NCBI GenBank assembly: GCA_002428935.1
Contig: DIYG01000188.1
Span: forward strand, 1-33,386
DNA length: 33,386 nt
DNA from: Halieaceae bacterium UBA6060
GTDB lineage: Bacteria > Pseudomonadota > Gammaproteobacteria > Pseudomonadales > Halieaceae
Direction of reading: 5' to 3'
A program made the translations under genes and the position numbers. How positions within the stretch are numbered: the first letter of the stretch is position 1; every line of letters begins with the position of its first letter. The notes under the pieces were generated by a model. The model searched no databases, was not told where the DNA came from, and worked only from the letters and a program-made list of their open reading frames with translations. This document shows, piece after piece, positions 15,720 to 24,107 of this stretch.

Positions 15720-15860
15720 CGTCATCAAACTCACAAAAGCCTGCTCGATCACCACAAGGCAAGGGTCTCGAGCCAACCCCCTAGGGAGTCCTTAGGTTGC
15801 CTTTAGGAAGCCCTTCACAAACTCTCAAACAAACCGCGAACGAGACTCAAGAAAGAGGAG

Positions 15861-16307
15861 TCAATCGTCCAGTGGACGGGTATCTAAATAAGCGCGAATC
15901 GCCCACATGGCTTCCTGCGAGAGAATGCCTTCGAAGGGTGGCATATAAACTCGGCCCTGCACCACCGCCCCGTGCCTCACACGCTGAATAAACCACTCGT
16001 CGGATTCGGCCTTGCTGGACCATTCAAACTCGTCGTTTAGTGCTCGAAGATCCGGGGTGATTCCGCCAGAAACGGCGTCCAGACCGTGGCAACGGGCGCA
16101 GTTCTGTGCATAGGCGGAGGTGCCAATTTCCACGGCCAACTCGTTGCCACGATAGGGGTTCTCTTCAACCCAGCCTTCAATCTTGTCCAAACCTTCCGTG
16201 TTCACCGGCTGCGGCGTGACATCGCCATGACCCCAGGCATTCAGAGATCCGATAGTCGCACAAAGGACTACACCGGCAGCGTTCACTGCACTTCTTAAAG
16301 TTTTCAT
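15861..16307 (-). CDS. pedF: Cytochrome c-550 PedF
   Basis: A 148-residue periplasmic monoheme cytochrome c. The signal peptide ends near NAWG at about residue 26, and the mature part starts HGDVTPQPVNT as in PedF proteins. The heme site CARCH is at residues 70-74. A methionine in RVYMPPFEG at residue 122 is the likely sixth ligand. WAIRAYLDTR at the end is the usual C-terminal helix. PedF-type cytochromes accept electrons from PQQ alcohol dehydrogenases and pass them toward the terminal oxidase. It is separated from the downstream binding-protein gene by a terminator and has its own promoter carrying the shared regulon element, so it appears co-regulated rather than co-transcribed with the dehydrogenase. 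Confidence 0.9.
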   Translation of the reverse strand: MKTLRSAVNAAGVVLCATIGSLNAWGHGDVTPQPVNTEGLDKIEGWVEENPYRGNELAVEIGTSAYAQNCARCHGLDAVSGGITPDLRALNDEFEWSSKAESDEWFIQRVRHGAVVQGRVYMPPFEGILSQEAMWAIRAYLDTRPLDD

Positions 16308-16351
16308 AAGTTATCCCCACAAGCACACAACACGACAGCGCGTTGGTATTG

Positions 16352-16398
16352 GTTATAGCCTAATAGAAGCCCGAGGGACCACAATACTGCTTTGGTAG
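16352..16398 (-). promoter_or_regulatory. pedF promoter with regulon element
   Basis: TGCTTTGG (16388-16395; ACCAAAGCA read with the gene) matches the pathway element. A good -10 box, TATAAC (16352-16357), lies 38 bases downstream of the first base of CCAAAG. This puts the element near -50 and predicts a start site about 38 bases before the pedF ATG. No convincing -35 box is present, as expected for an activator-dependent promoter. Confidence 0.6.
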
Positions 16399-16685
16399 CA
16401 ATCTATCGGGGGCACAGGTGCTAAGGGAAGGGGCTCCTATCGGCTAGTTGCCCACATCTTTCCCAGGCCCTAGCATGGCTATAAAAAGAGGCTATCCCCA
16501 TCAGTGCTTTAAACCCTGCAGCTCGGAACGGCCACGCTAGTGGTTATCCCATCTGGCATCGATTCCGCAGAGGGTTCCTATCGCTGCGCGATTCCATATC
16601 GCCGAGCCATTACAGATCTCCCGGCTGCAGTAAGAGAAATTCGGAGCCGCGCGCCCTTACCTGGAGTCGCGGGATTCTTGCGTCC
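16399..16685. other. Gap upstream of the PQQ-associated export operon
   Basis: Together with the pedF promoter this makes a 378-base divergent gap. TATAAA at 16480-16485 with TTTCCC about 15 bases upstream is a weak candidate plus-strand promoter. The reading frame of the following gene is open without a stop back to about 16485 but contains no ATG or GTG. The pathway element is not seen in the plus orientation. Confidence 0.35.
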
Positions 16686-17834
16686 TTGGGGCTGACGGTG
16701 CTCCCAGCACTCGCCGCGGAAAGCCTTGATGTAAGACTCTTGTATCTCAAGCAGCGGGTGGAACGCCCCCCAGCCCTATCCAACATTCAGCCCCCGGCGG
16801 CAGACAGCGGTATTGCCGGTGCTCGTTTGGGTGTCAGCGACTCCAACACCACGGGGCGCTTTCTCAACCACCACTACACCATTGAAATTGTCGAGACGGA
16901 TAGCGCGACAGAAGCCGTGGAAGCTGCGCGGGCAGGTGTAAACCAGGGGATCACGCTACTGCTAGCGGACCTTCCGGCGGCAACGCTTCTTAAGCTGTCC
17001 GGGAATTCGGACCTTGGGAAACGCTCCATCATTTTCAATACGACAGCCCCCGACGATCACCTGCGAAGCGCGGATTGCCGAGCTGGAGTCCTGCATACGC
17101 TACCTAGTCGTGCCATGTTGACCGACGCCCTGGCGCAGTTCCTGGTTGCCCGGCGCTGGAATCGTTGGCTCTTATTACGCGGTGAACGAGCGGAAGATGG
17201 CGCCTGGGTTACCTCGATGCGACGCTCGGCAAAACGTTTTGGCGGCAAGATCATCGACGAAAAGCAATGGAGTTTCGATACGGATCTGCGACGTACCGCG
17301 CAACAGGAACTGCCTCTGTTTACCCAGGGCAAGGACTATCATGTCACCCTGGTCGCCGACGAAATCGGCGACGTCGGCGAGTACGTACCCTACAACACCT
17401 GGCTCCCCAGACCGGTAGCGGGAACTCAGGGACTAACCCCCAAAGGCTGGCACGGCGTGGTGGAGCAATGGGGAGCCCAGCAATTGCAAAACCGCTTTCA
17501 CGAGCACAGTGACCGAGCTATGGACGATCGCGACTACGCCGCCTGGGTGGCCGTGCGCGCCATCGCCGAGGCCGTCACGCGAACCCAGAGCACCGACACC
17601 GCGATCTTGTACACCTACCTGCTAAGCGACGAGTTTGAAATAGCCGCGTTCAAAGGGCGTAGTCTGACGTTCAGAAATTGGAACGGCCAATTGCGCCAAC
17701 CTATTCCTCTGGTGCAACCGCGCGCCGTTGTCAGCCAGTCGCCCCAGCCGGGATTTCTCCACCCACGTACGGAACTCGATACCCTGGGTTTTGACGAACC
17801 GGAAACCGATTGCAACTTCGAGAGCCATCTATGA
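16686..17834 (+). CDS. PQQ-dehydrogenase-associated ABC substrate-binding protein
   Basis: At least 382 residues, resembling the branched-chain-amino-acid-like binding proteins that accompany PQQ alcohol dehydrogenase systems (the family usually described as the substrate-binding subunit of the PQQ-dependent alcohol dehydrogenase ABC system). Visible landmarks are VRLLYLKQRVERPP at the mature N terminus, the region HYTIEIVETDSATEA, FNTTAPDDHLRSADC with a conserved cysteine, LPSRAMLTDALAQFLVARRWNRWLLLRG, and WHGVVEQWGAQQLQNRF. The start is problematic. TTG 16686 leaves only about 12 residues of signal peptide (GLTVLPALAA) without a basic n-region, and the secretory segment (SRGILASLGLTVLPALAA) continues upstream. 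An ATT at 16674 has GGAG 7 bases before it. The stop overlaps the next start as ATGA, so translation is coupled to the beta-propeller gene. Ligand unknown. Confidence 0.8.
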   Translation: MGLTVLPALAAESLDVRLLYLKQRVERPPALSNIQPPAADSGIAGARLGVSDSNTTGRFLNHHYTIEIVETDSATEAVEAARAGVNQGITLLLADLPAATLLKLSGNSDLGKRSIIFNTTAPDDHLRSADCRAGVLHTLPSRAMLTDALAQFLVARRWNRWLLLRGERAEDGAWVTSMRRSAKRFGGKIIDEKQWSFDTDLRRTAQQELPLFTQGKDYHVTLVADEIGDVGEYVPYNTWLPRPVAGTQGLTPKGWHGVVEQWGAQQLQNRFHEHSDRAMDDRDYAAWVAVRAIAEAVTRTQSTDTAILYTYLLSDEFEIAAFKGRSLTFRNWNGQLRQPIPLVQPRAVVSQSPQPGFLHPRTELDTLGFDEPETDCNFESHL

Positions 17835-18892
17835 CTGCCAGCCGATTAGCGTGTACGCAAAACCCGGAAACCTCCGAGCCGAGACTCGAGCTGTTTTCGC
17901 GTTTCGCCCGGGCCATTAATACCCACAGCTCATCGTTTCTATTGTCCGCAGCCGTAGGGCTCGCGGGTATGAGCTCGTCGAGTTTTGGCGAAACCGCCTA
18001 CGTATCGAATGAGAAAGACAATACCCTGTCCGTCATTGATATCGATTCCCTGGAGGTGATCGATACCATTGAGGTTGGCATGCGCCCCCGAGGCATCACC
18101 TTCAATCGAGACTTCACCGAGCTGTACATTTGCGCCAGTGATTCCGATGCGGTGCAAGTCATGGACATGGCCGAGAGGCGCATCGTTGCCGACCTGCCTT
18201 CGGGTGAGGACCCAGAGCAGTTTGCCCTCCACCCTGACGACCGCAAGCTGTACATCGCTAACGAGGACAACGCCGTGGTTACCGTCGTGGATACACGGGA
18301 GCGCACGGTTATCGCCCAGGTAGACGTCGGGGTAGAACCTGAAGGCATGGCCGTGAGTCCCGACGGCAAGTGGGCGGTGAATACGTCGGAAACCACGAAT
18401 ATGCTGCACTGGATCGATACGGAGTCCAACGAACTAGTGGACAACACCCTCGTGGGCCAACGGCCACGGCACGTGGAGTTCACCAAAGATGGGGCCCTGC
18501 TCTGGGCCTCATCGGAGATAGGCGGCACCGTCGCCGTGGTTAATGTCGCCGATCGACAGATCATCAAGACTCTCGAATTCAAAATCCCCGGCGTCCATCG
18601 GGACCGCATTCAACCGGTAGGTATAAAACTCACCGACGATGGCCGTTACGCCTTTGTCGCCCTGGGACCTGCCAACCATGTAGCAGTCGTCGATGCGCAA
18701 AGCTACGAGATACTCGACTACCTGCTCGTGGGCCGGCGGGTCTGGCATCTTGAATTCGACCGTCAGGGCGCACTCCTACTCACCTCTAACGGCGTGAGTG
18801 GCGACGTTACGGTGATCGATGTCGAGAAACTCAAACCCATCAAGACCATTAAGGTTGGGCGCTATCCCTGGGGTATCGCGGTCGCTCCCTGA
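17831..18892 (+). CDS. PQQ-catabolism-associated YVTN beta-propeller protein
   Basis: A 353-residue exported beta-propeller starting at ATG 17831, which overlaps the previous stop. A long N-terminal segment (about 45 residues) precedes the hydrophobic export core FLLSAAVGLAGMSSSSFG. The rest is seven or so YVTN-type blades with the repeating pattern (A/L)YVxNxxDNTVxVID...VxxTIxVGxxPxGI. Examples are AYVSNEKDNTLSVIDID, LYIANEDNAVVTVVD, AFVALGPANHVAVVDA and LLTSNGVSGDVTVIDV. Such proteins occur next to the PQQ-linked ABC genes, but their precise task is unknown; a scaffold or a binding partner in the periplasm is likely. No PQQ-binding W-motifs and no heme site are seen, so it is not itself an obvious quinoprotein. 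It is second in the four-gene operon. Confidence 0.85.
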   Translation: MTASRLACTQNPETSEPRLELFSRFARAINTHSSSFLLSAAVGLAGMSSSSFGETAYVSNEKDNTLSVIDIDSLEVIDTIEVGMRPRGITFNRDFTELYICASDSDAVQVMDMAERRIVADLPSGEDPEQFALHPDDRKLYIANEDNAVVTVVDTRERTVIAQVDVGVEPEGMAVSPDGKWAVNTSETTNMLHWIDTESNELVDNTLVGQRPRHVEFTKDGALLWASSEIGGTVAVVNVADRQIIKTLEFKIPGVHRDRIQPVGIKLTDDGRYAFVALGPANHVAVVDAQSYEILDYLLVGRRVWHLEFDRQGALLLTSNGVSGDVTVIDVEKLKPIKTIKVGRYPWGIAVAP

Positions 18893-18927
18893 CGGCCAGC
18901 GACGCGGGAATCGGTTAATCATTGCCT

Positions 18928-19668
18928 ATGAATATGGCTACTGCACCTATTCATGTCACTGAGCTGGGACATCGTTACGGTAAACGTAGAGCCCTTGCCC
19001 AGGTGGACTTCACCCTACAGGCGGGCGAGTTTCTGGCCCTCCTGGGACCCAACGGTGCCGGAAAAACAACGCTCTTTTCACTCCTAACCCGCCTCCTAAG
19101 GGCGACCGAAGGGCGGATCGAGCTGTTTGGACTGGATTTGCAGGGCAACGCCCGCGACGCGCTCCGTCGCCTGGGCGTTGTCTTTCAGCAACCGACCCTG
19201 GATCTTGATCTCACGGTGGCACAAAACCTCGCTTATCACGGTGCGTTGCAGGGCCTGTCGCCAGACACCGTGCGCCAGCGTATGGAAGAAGAGTTGGGTC
19301 GTTTTGGTCTGTCCGAGCGAGCCGGAGATCGGGTCCGCTCCCTAAACGGCGGACACCGTCGTCGTGTGGAAATCGCTCGCGCCCTACTTCACGAGCCTAA
19401 GCTTCTGCTCCTTGACGAGGCCACTGCGGGCCTGGATCTGGAAACCCGGCAGGCCCTGTATGAACACGTTCGATCCCTGTGTGAGGAACGCGCCATGGCG
19501 GTGCTATGGACAACGCACCTGGTGGAAGAACTATCGCCCACGGACGCGACGTTGATCCTGCACCAGGGGCGGCTGGTTGCGCAGGGAACCCTGCAGGAAT
19601 TGCAAAGCCAGCAAGGGATATCGAGCGCAAAGGAGCTTCTGCTGGCCCTGACGAGGAGGGAGCCATGA
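18928..19668 (+). CDS. ABC transporter ATPase, PQQ alcohol dehydrogenase-associated
   Basis: A 246-residue ABC ATPase that powers the adjacent ABC-2-type permease. It has Walker A GPNGAGKTT, a Q-loop at VVFQQPTLD, a signature region reading SLNGGHRRRVEIARALL (the canonical LSGGQ is replaced by LNGGH), Walker B LLLLDEATAGLD and a switch His in TTHLVEEL. The SLNGGH form is, as I recall, usual for this PQQ-associated subfamily. The short spacing between Q-loop and signature and the drug-export-like layout fit an exporter (CcmA/NodI-like) rather than an importer. ATG 18928 was chosen; TTG 18922 and ATG 18934 are alternatives, and the ribosome site is weak. The stop overlaps the permease start as ATGA. 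Confidence 0.88.
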   Translation: MNMATAPIHVTELGHRYGKRRALAQVDFTLQAGEFLALLGPNGAGKTTLFSLLTRLLRATEGRIELFGLDLQGNARDALRRLGVVFQQPTLDLDLTVAQNLAYHGALQGLSPDTVRQRMEEELGRFGLSERAGDRVRSLNGGHRRRVEIARALLHEPKLLLLDEATAGLDLETRQALYEHVRSLCEERAMAVLWTTHLVEELSPTDATLILHQGRLVAQGTLQELQSQQGISSAKELLLALTRREP

Positions 19669-20474
19669 GTTGGTCCGCCTACGGCCACGCATTTCTCGGC
19701 ATCCTTGCCCGGGAGTTTCGTCGTTTCCTCCAGCAACGCACGCGTTTTCTCTCGTCCCTGGTCCGCCCGCTCCTCTGGCTCGTGGTGTTCGCGGCGGGAT
19801 TTCGCGCCGCTCTGGGCATAGCCATCATTCCACCCTACGAGACCTATATCACCTATGAGGTATATATCGTGCCGGGCCTGGTGGGCATCATCATCCTGTT
19901 CAATGGCATGCAGAGTTCCCTGTCTATGGTCTACGACCGAGAGATGGGCAGCATGCGGGTGTTGCTGACCAGTCCCCTACCCCGGGGTTATCTGCTGGTC
20001 TGCAAGCTGCTATCGGGTGCCCTGGTATCTCTGGCCCAGGTTTACGCGTTTTTGCTCCTCGCTCGTCTGTTCGATGTGGAGCCACCGGTTCTCGGATACC
20101 TGTGGGTGCTCCCGGCGACGGTCCTCAGTGCCCTGATGCTCGGCGCCCTGGGGCTCCTCTTGTCGTCGCTCATCCGACAACTTGAGAACTTTGCAGGGGT
20201 TATGAACTTTGTGGTGTTTCCCCTGTTTTTTCTGTCCTCAGCGCTCTATCCCCTGTGGAAAATGCGTGAAGCCAGCGAACTGATTTACTGGATCTGCGCC
20301 ATCAATCCCTTCACGCACGCTGTAGAACTCATTCGCTTCGCCCTCTATGGCGAGTTCAGCGTCCTGGCGTTCACCGTGACCTCGGCCACCACGGTGCTTC
20401 TAACCATGGCGGCCATCGTGGGTTTCGACCCCGGTCGGGGCCTGTTGCGCAAGAGTGGCCCCCCGCGAAACTGA
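19665..20474 (+). CDS. ABC-2 type permease, PQQ alcohol dehydrogenase-associated
   Basis: A 269-residue inner-membrane permease with six hydrophobic segments. It starts at ATG 19665, which overlaps the ATPase stop and has GGAGG a few bases upstream. ABC-2 landmarks are the N-terminal FLQQRTRFLSSLVRPLLWLVVFAAGF, given in short as RPLLWLVVF, the PGLVGIIILFNGMQSS segment, MVYDREMGSMRVLLTSPLPR (the conserved loop) and the late FPLFFLSSALYPLW plus INPFTHAVELIRFALYG. With the ATPase upstream it would form an exporter. The presence of a periplasmic binding protein in the same operon is unusual for an ABC-2 system and suggests a non-transport or hybrid role. Substrate unknown. Confidence 0.88.
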   Translation: MSWSAYGHAFLGILAREFRRFLQQRTRFLSSLVRPLLWLVVFAAGFRAALGIAIIPPYETYITYEVYIVPGLVGIIILFNGMQSSLSMVYDREMGSMRVLLTSPLPRGYLLVCKLLSGALVSLAQVYAFLLLARLFDVEPPVLGYLWVLPATVLSALMLGALGLLLSSLIRQLENFAGVMNFVVFPLFFLSSALYPLWKMREASELIYWICAINPFTHAVELIRFALYGEFSVLAFTVTSATTVLLTMAAIVGFDPGRGLLRKSGPPRN

Positions 20475-20610
20475 GGGAACACGCCCTCGGCGGAGGAGCC
20501 CCAACATCACCCTGCATCGAACCGCCTCTATGGCCGGCCGAGGCACTGGGGTATAGTTGGGCCTGTTGGCAAGCTCGTTGAAGACCCTTCTAACGGGAGA
20601 TAAAAATAAG

Positions 20611-21276
20611 ATGTATCAAATACTTGTCGCCGATGATCACCCGATGATCCGCGAGGCGATCACCGCCGCCATCGTCGGTAGCTTCGAAGGCGCAACGGTG
20701 GCTGAAACCGAGGACCTTCAGGGGGCTTTAAGCTACGCCGAGGAAAATCCGGATACCGATCTAATTCTCCTCGACCTGAATATGCCAGGAATGGATGGCC
20801 TCAACGGGATCATTACCCTACGTACCAATCATCCCGATATCCCGGTGGTCATCCTTTCTGCGGAAGAGGACAAGAACGTCGTTCTTAAGGCGGTTACCTA
20901 CGGGGCAGTCGGGTTCATCACCAAATCCATGCCCAGGGAGAAGATCACCGAGGCCATCAGCCAAATCCTCGACGGCCAAATCTATCTCCCCCCAGACATC
21001 ATCCGCAAGGGTGGCGAACAGAGTAGTCGCGGTAACGAAGTCGCTGGACGCGTGGACCCTGAACTCATCTCCACCTTCACGCGGCGTCAGTTGCTGGTGT
21101 TTGAGCACATGGCGAAAGGGCAATCAAACAAGGAAATCGGCTACGAGTTGAATATCGCCGAGACCACGGTGAAGGCCCACGTGTCAGCGATACTGCGCAA
21201 GCTAAAAGTTCACAGTCGTCTCAAAGCCATTCTCTGCGCCCGAGATATCAACTTCGATCAGTATCTACGCCGCTAG
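20611..21276 (+). CDS. NarL/LuxR-family response regulator (ExaE/AgmR-like)
   Basis: A 221-residue two-component regulator. The receiver domain (about residues 1-120) has the acidic pair D8-D9, phosphoacceptor D55 (LILLDLNMPGMDG) and the conserved Lys in FITKSM. The C-terminal HTH (about 155-215) reads TRRQLLVFEHMAKGQSNKEI, then AETTVKAHVSAILRKL, a typical LuxR DNA-binding unit. ATG 20611 with GGGAGA upstream was chosen over an upstream TTG at 20557 that would add 18 atypical residues. In Pseudomonas, regulators of this type (ExaE, AgmR/ErbR) switch on PQQ alcohol dehydrogenase genes, so it is the best candidate to bind the shared TRCTTTGG element. It converges with the hybrid kinase gene. 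No kinase lies next to it in the same direction, so the hybrid kinase opposite may be its partner. Confidence 0.88.
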   Translation: MYQILVADDHPMIREAITAAIVGSFEGATVAETEDLQGALSYAEENPDTDLILLDLNMPGMDGLNGIITLRTNHPDIPVVILSAEEDKNVVLKAVTYGAVGFITKSMPREKITEAISQILDGQIYLPPDIIRKGGEQSSRGNEVAGRVDPELISTFTRRQLLVFEHMAKGQSNKEIGYELNIAETTVKAHVSAILRKLKVHSRLKAILCARDINFDQYLRR

Positions 21277-21425
21277 AGCGAGACGCGCGGCCCATTCATT
21301 ACGACGAGGGCCGTTTGCTCATCCGCTAGCGGTGTCTCGGCGCCGTCATCGTTGAGCCTTTGTCCACTGATGTCGTACCTTCGCTCGTCGTTTTCACATC
21401 GCCATCGCCGTGAATAGAATCTCCA

Positions 21426-24083
21426 CTACAACAAGCGAGTCATCAACAACCGTAGTTTGTGCGGTTTCACAGGCTTGTTCAGCAGGTGATAGCCGCTTTC
21501 CGTGACTTCCTCACGCAATGCCTTGGTGTAGTTTGCGGTGATCATCACCACAGGTAGGGAGCGACCGAGAAGATGATCGATGCGCCGAACGGCGTCGAAG
21601 CCCGTGTTATCCCCATCAAGTTGATAATCGACAATGGCCAGTTCCGGGGCTCCGCCTTGTGCCTCCAGGGCTGCCGATAAACCTTCAAGGGTCTGCGCCG
21701 TGGTTACCTCACAACCCCAACCCGAAAGTATCGTAGCCATACCGGCGCAGATATCGGCCTCGTTATCGATCACAAGCACACGACGCCCTTCAAGACTGTC
21801 TACCAGGGGAATCAACGGTGGTGCATCAACTTCCCGTTTGGCGATACGTCCGTAGGGCACCCGTACCGTGAACACAGACCCCTGGGAAGGCAGAGAGCGT
21901 ACCGATACTTCGCAGCCAAGCACCCGAGAGAGCTTTTCGACAATCGCCAGTCCCAAACCCAGACCTCGTTCATCGCGATGCCGGCTGTCCTCCAGGCGCT
22001 GGAACTCATCAAAAATAATGCCCAACTGATCTTCCGCGATCCCCACCCCGGTATCCGCCACTTCGATGTCCAGGCCATCGGGGCGACGTCGGCATCCCAA
22101 CAACACGCCACCGGTATCCGTGTAGCGCAGGGCGTTGGTAAGGAAGTTGCGCAAGATGCGCGCGAGAAGCTGACTGTCGCTATGAACCACGACACTGCTC
22201 TTGGCGTAACGGAAGGCCAGTCCTTTCTGCTGCGCCTGGACGGAAAACTCCGCCGCCAGCGCCGAAAGGAGGTCGTCGACCACGAAGGCCTCGACCACCG
22301 GCTCTACCACCCCGGCTTCGAGCTTGGAGATGTCCACCAACGTGGTGATGATGGACTCCACATCGTCCAAAGATCGGGCCAGGGAGCTCGCCAAATCTTT
22401 GCTGCCGCCCGGTAAATCGCGATCAAGAAGAGCGGCGGAGAAGAGACGCGCCGCGTTTAGAGGCTGCAGTAAATCGTGACCTGCGGCGGCAATGAACTTG
22501 ACCTTGGTTTCACTGGCCAGTTCGGCCTCTCGCGTTGCCTTGAGCAAGCTCTGCTCCACCAGGGCCCGCTCGGAGATCTCCCGCTGCAGCGTTTGGTTGA
22601 GTTCCGTCAATTCCCGGGTACGTTCGAAAACCCGCTGCTCCATATGCTGATATGCATGTTTTAGGGCCTGGGCCGTGCGACGCTTTTCCGTCACGTCCTG
22701 CTCCAGGGCGAAGAAGCCGATCACCGCATCATCGGCCCCGTAGTGCGGCACATAGGTCTTGAAGGAAATCCGCCGCCGCGCCCCGGGAAGTTGTTGCTCC
22801 AGTTCGAAGTTAACCACCTCACCAGCGAGAGCTCGGCCGATATAGGGCTCATGATTCAGGTACTCACTGTCACCGAGAACCTGCCACAAATACATGCCTT
22901 CGATTTCATTACTGGGACGGTCAAACCATTCCTCGAAGGTTTTGTTGGCAAACTCATAGCGCCGATCGCTGTTGATGTAGGAGATCAACGCCGGCATGGC
23001 ATCCGTGATAAGTCTCAGGCGCCGCTCGCTCTCCCGCAGGGCCTCGGCGTTTCGGCTGCGTTCCGTGATATCCGTGAAGGTCACCACATAGCCACCACCA
23101 AGCACCGGGTGACTGCGAATATCCAGAACAATGCCGTTGGACAGGGCTTTCTCCCGTTCACAAACACCGTTCACAGGGTCACAGTCGCTCAACAACTCAC
23201 GGAGATCCGCGACTTCGTCACCCACTTCCGAATCGCGCACCAGATCGGCGTAGTCTGCCCCCTGCCCCACGCGGCGCTCATCCACCCCCGTCAACTCGAC
23301 AAACCGCTGGTTCCAGGCCTCGAGACGATTGTCGGCGCTGACCAGGGATACTCCCTGGGGTAGGTTGTCCAGCGTCGATTTGAGAATCACATTCTTCTCG
23401 CGGAGCACCCGCTCCCGCTCGCGTATCTCGTCTTCCTTGACCTGGGTAATGTCCGTGTACACCACGGCGAGACCACCGTCGGAGGTAGGTCGCTCAGACA
23501 TCTGCAACCAGCGGCCATTGGTCAGGCGAAACACACTGTCTTTGCTGCCATCGTGACTCGGCACCCGCTCCGCAGGCACGGTCCGCGGGTCGAAGATGCC
23601 GTAGCGGATCGACATGGGCACGAGATCCGTCAGCTTCGTTTCGCCGGCGATAATGGTTGCTCCGGTGCCGCTCCAGAACTCATAGAAATGGCTGTTGGCC
23701 AGCACCAATCGACGATTGTGGTCAAAGAGCACGATAGCGTCGGAAATACTCTCGAGAAGATCCGACAGGCGCTGGTGCGTGACTTCCTTTTCCAGACGCG
23801 TTCGCGTCAGATCCAGGGTAGCTTCATCCAGGCGACTCTGGGTTTGCTGCAGCTTTAAAGCTTTGGACGCCACCTTCTCCGTGAGCATGGCGGCTTTTTG
23901 GAACGCGCTGTAGGCCGTGCTGAAATTTCCCCACCCGAGCTCTACCCGTTGCATAAGCACCGAATTGATACGCTTGAGTTTGTCGTTCTCGTAGCGCAGC
24001 GCCTCAAGCTCAGCGCGCAGCATCTCGGCATCTTCCGCCGGCGGGCTACCGATGGAGCGCAGATGACGACCGGATTCAGCCAT
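21426..24083 (-). CDS. nahK: PAS hybrid sensor histidine kinase, NahK/ErcS'-like
   Basis: An 885-residue cytoplasmic hybrid kinase without membrane segments. A coiled coil occupies about residues 18-105 (ALRYENDKLKRIN). Three PAS domains follow at about 106-215, 233-342 and 353-466. A second coiled coil (466-530) leads into the HisKA helix with phospho-His H536 (AAAGHDLLQPLNAARLF). The ATPase domain has N650 (N-box), DTGVGI at 677 and GLGLGLAIV at 707. A C-terminal receiver has D819 (IVDYQLDGD) and K870. This layout and the HDLLQPLNAARLF box match Pseudomonas NahK (PA1976, also called ErcS') of the ethanol-oxidation regulatory cluster. It is the last gene of the run beginning at pqqA, 24 bases after the FIST gene. 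The family link is strong; exact orthology and phosphotransfer partner are inferred. Confidence 0.88.
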   Translation of the reverse strand: MAESGRHLRSIGSPPAEDAEMLRAELEALRYENDKLKRINSVLMQRVELGWGNFSTAYSAFQKAAMLTEKVASKALKLQQTQSRLDEATLDLTRTRLEKEVTHQRLSDLLESISDAIVLFDHNRRLVLANSHFYEFWSGTGATIIAGETKLTDLVPMSIRYGIFDPRTVPAERVPSHDGSKDSVFRLTNGRWLQMSERPTSDGGLAVVYTDITQVKEDEIRERERVLREKNVILKSTLDNLPQGVSLVSADNRLEAWNQRFVELTGVDERRVGQGADYADLVRDSEVGDEVADLRELLSDCDPVNGVCEREKALSNGIVLDIRSHPVLGGGYVVTFTDITERSRNAEALRESERRLRLITDAMPALISYINSDRRYEFANKTFEEWFDRPSNEIEGMYLWQVLGDSEYLNHEPYIGRALAGEVVNFELEQQLPGARRRISFKTYVPHYGADDAVIGFFALEQDVTEKRRTAQALKHAYQHMEQRVFERTRELTELNQTLQREISERALVEQSLLKATREAELASETKVKFIAAAGHDLLQPLNAARLFSAALLDRDLPGGSKDLASSLARSLDDVESIITTLVDISKLEAGVVEPVVEAFVVDDLLSALAAEFSVQAQQKGLAFRYAKSSVVVHSDSQLLARILRNFLTNALRYTDTGGVLLGCRRRPDGLDIEVADTGVGIAEDQLGIIFDEFQRLEDSRHRDERGLGLGLAIVEKLSRVLGCEVSVRSLPSQGSVFTVRVPYGRIAKREVDAPPLIPLVDSLEGRRVLVIDNEADICAGMATILSGWGCEVTTAQTLEGLSAALEAQGGAPELAIVDYQLDGDNTGFDAVRRIDHLLGRSLPVVMITANYTKALREEVTESGYHLLNKPVKPHKLRLLMTRLL

Positions 24084-24107
24084 GCATTAAAGCCCTCGTC
24101 GTCAACA

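Noticed and set aside
16475..16540. 21-codon frame that could be a leader peptide before the PQQ-associated operon
   Set aside because: No ribosome site, no regulatory codon run and no attenuator hairpin after it.
18928..19668. ABC ATPase with non-canonical LNGGH signature as a sign of a dead ATPase
   Set aside because: Walker A, Walker B and switch His are intact and the variant appears usual for the PQQ-associated subfamily, so loss of function is not supported.
20475..20610. Regulon element or terminator between the ABC permease and response regulator
   Set aside because: GC-rich complementary stretches exist, but no clean hairpin with T-run and no TRCTTTGG match was found.
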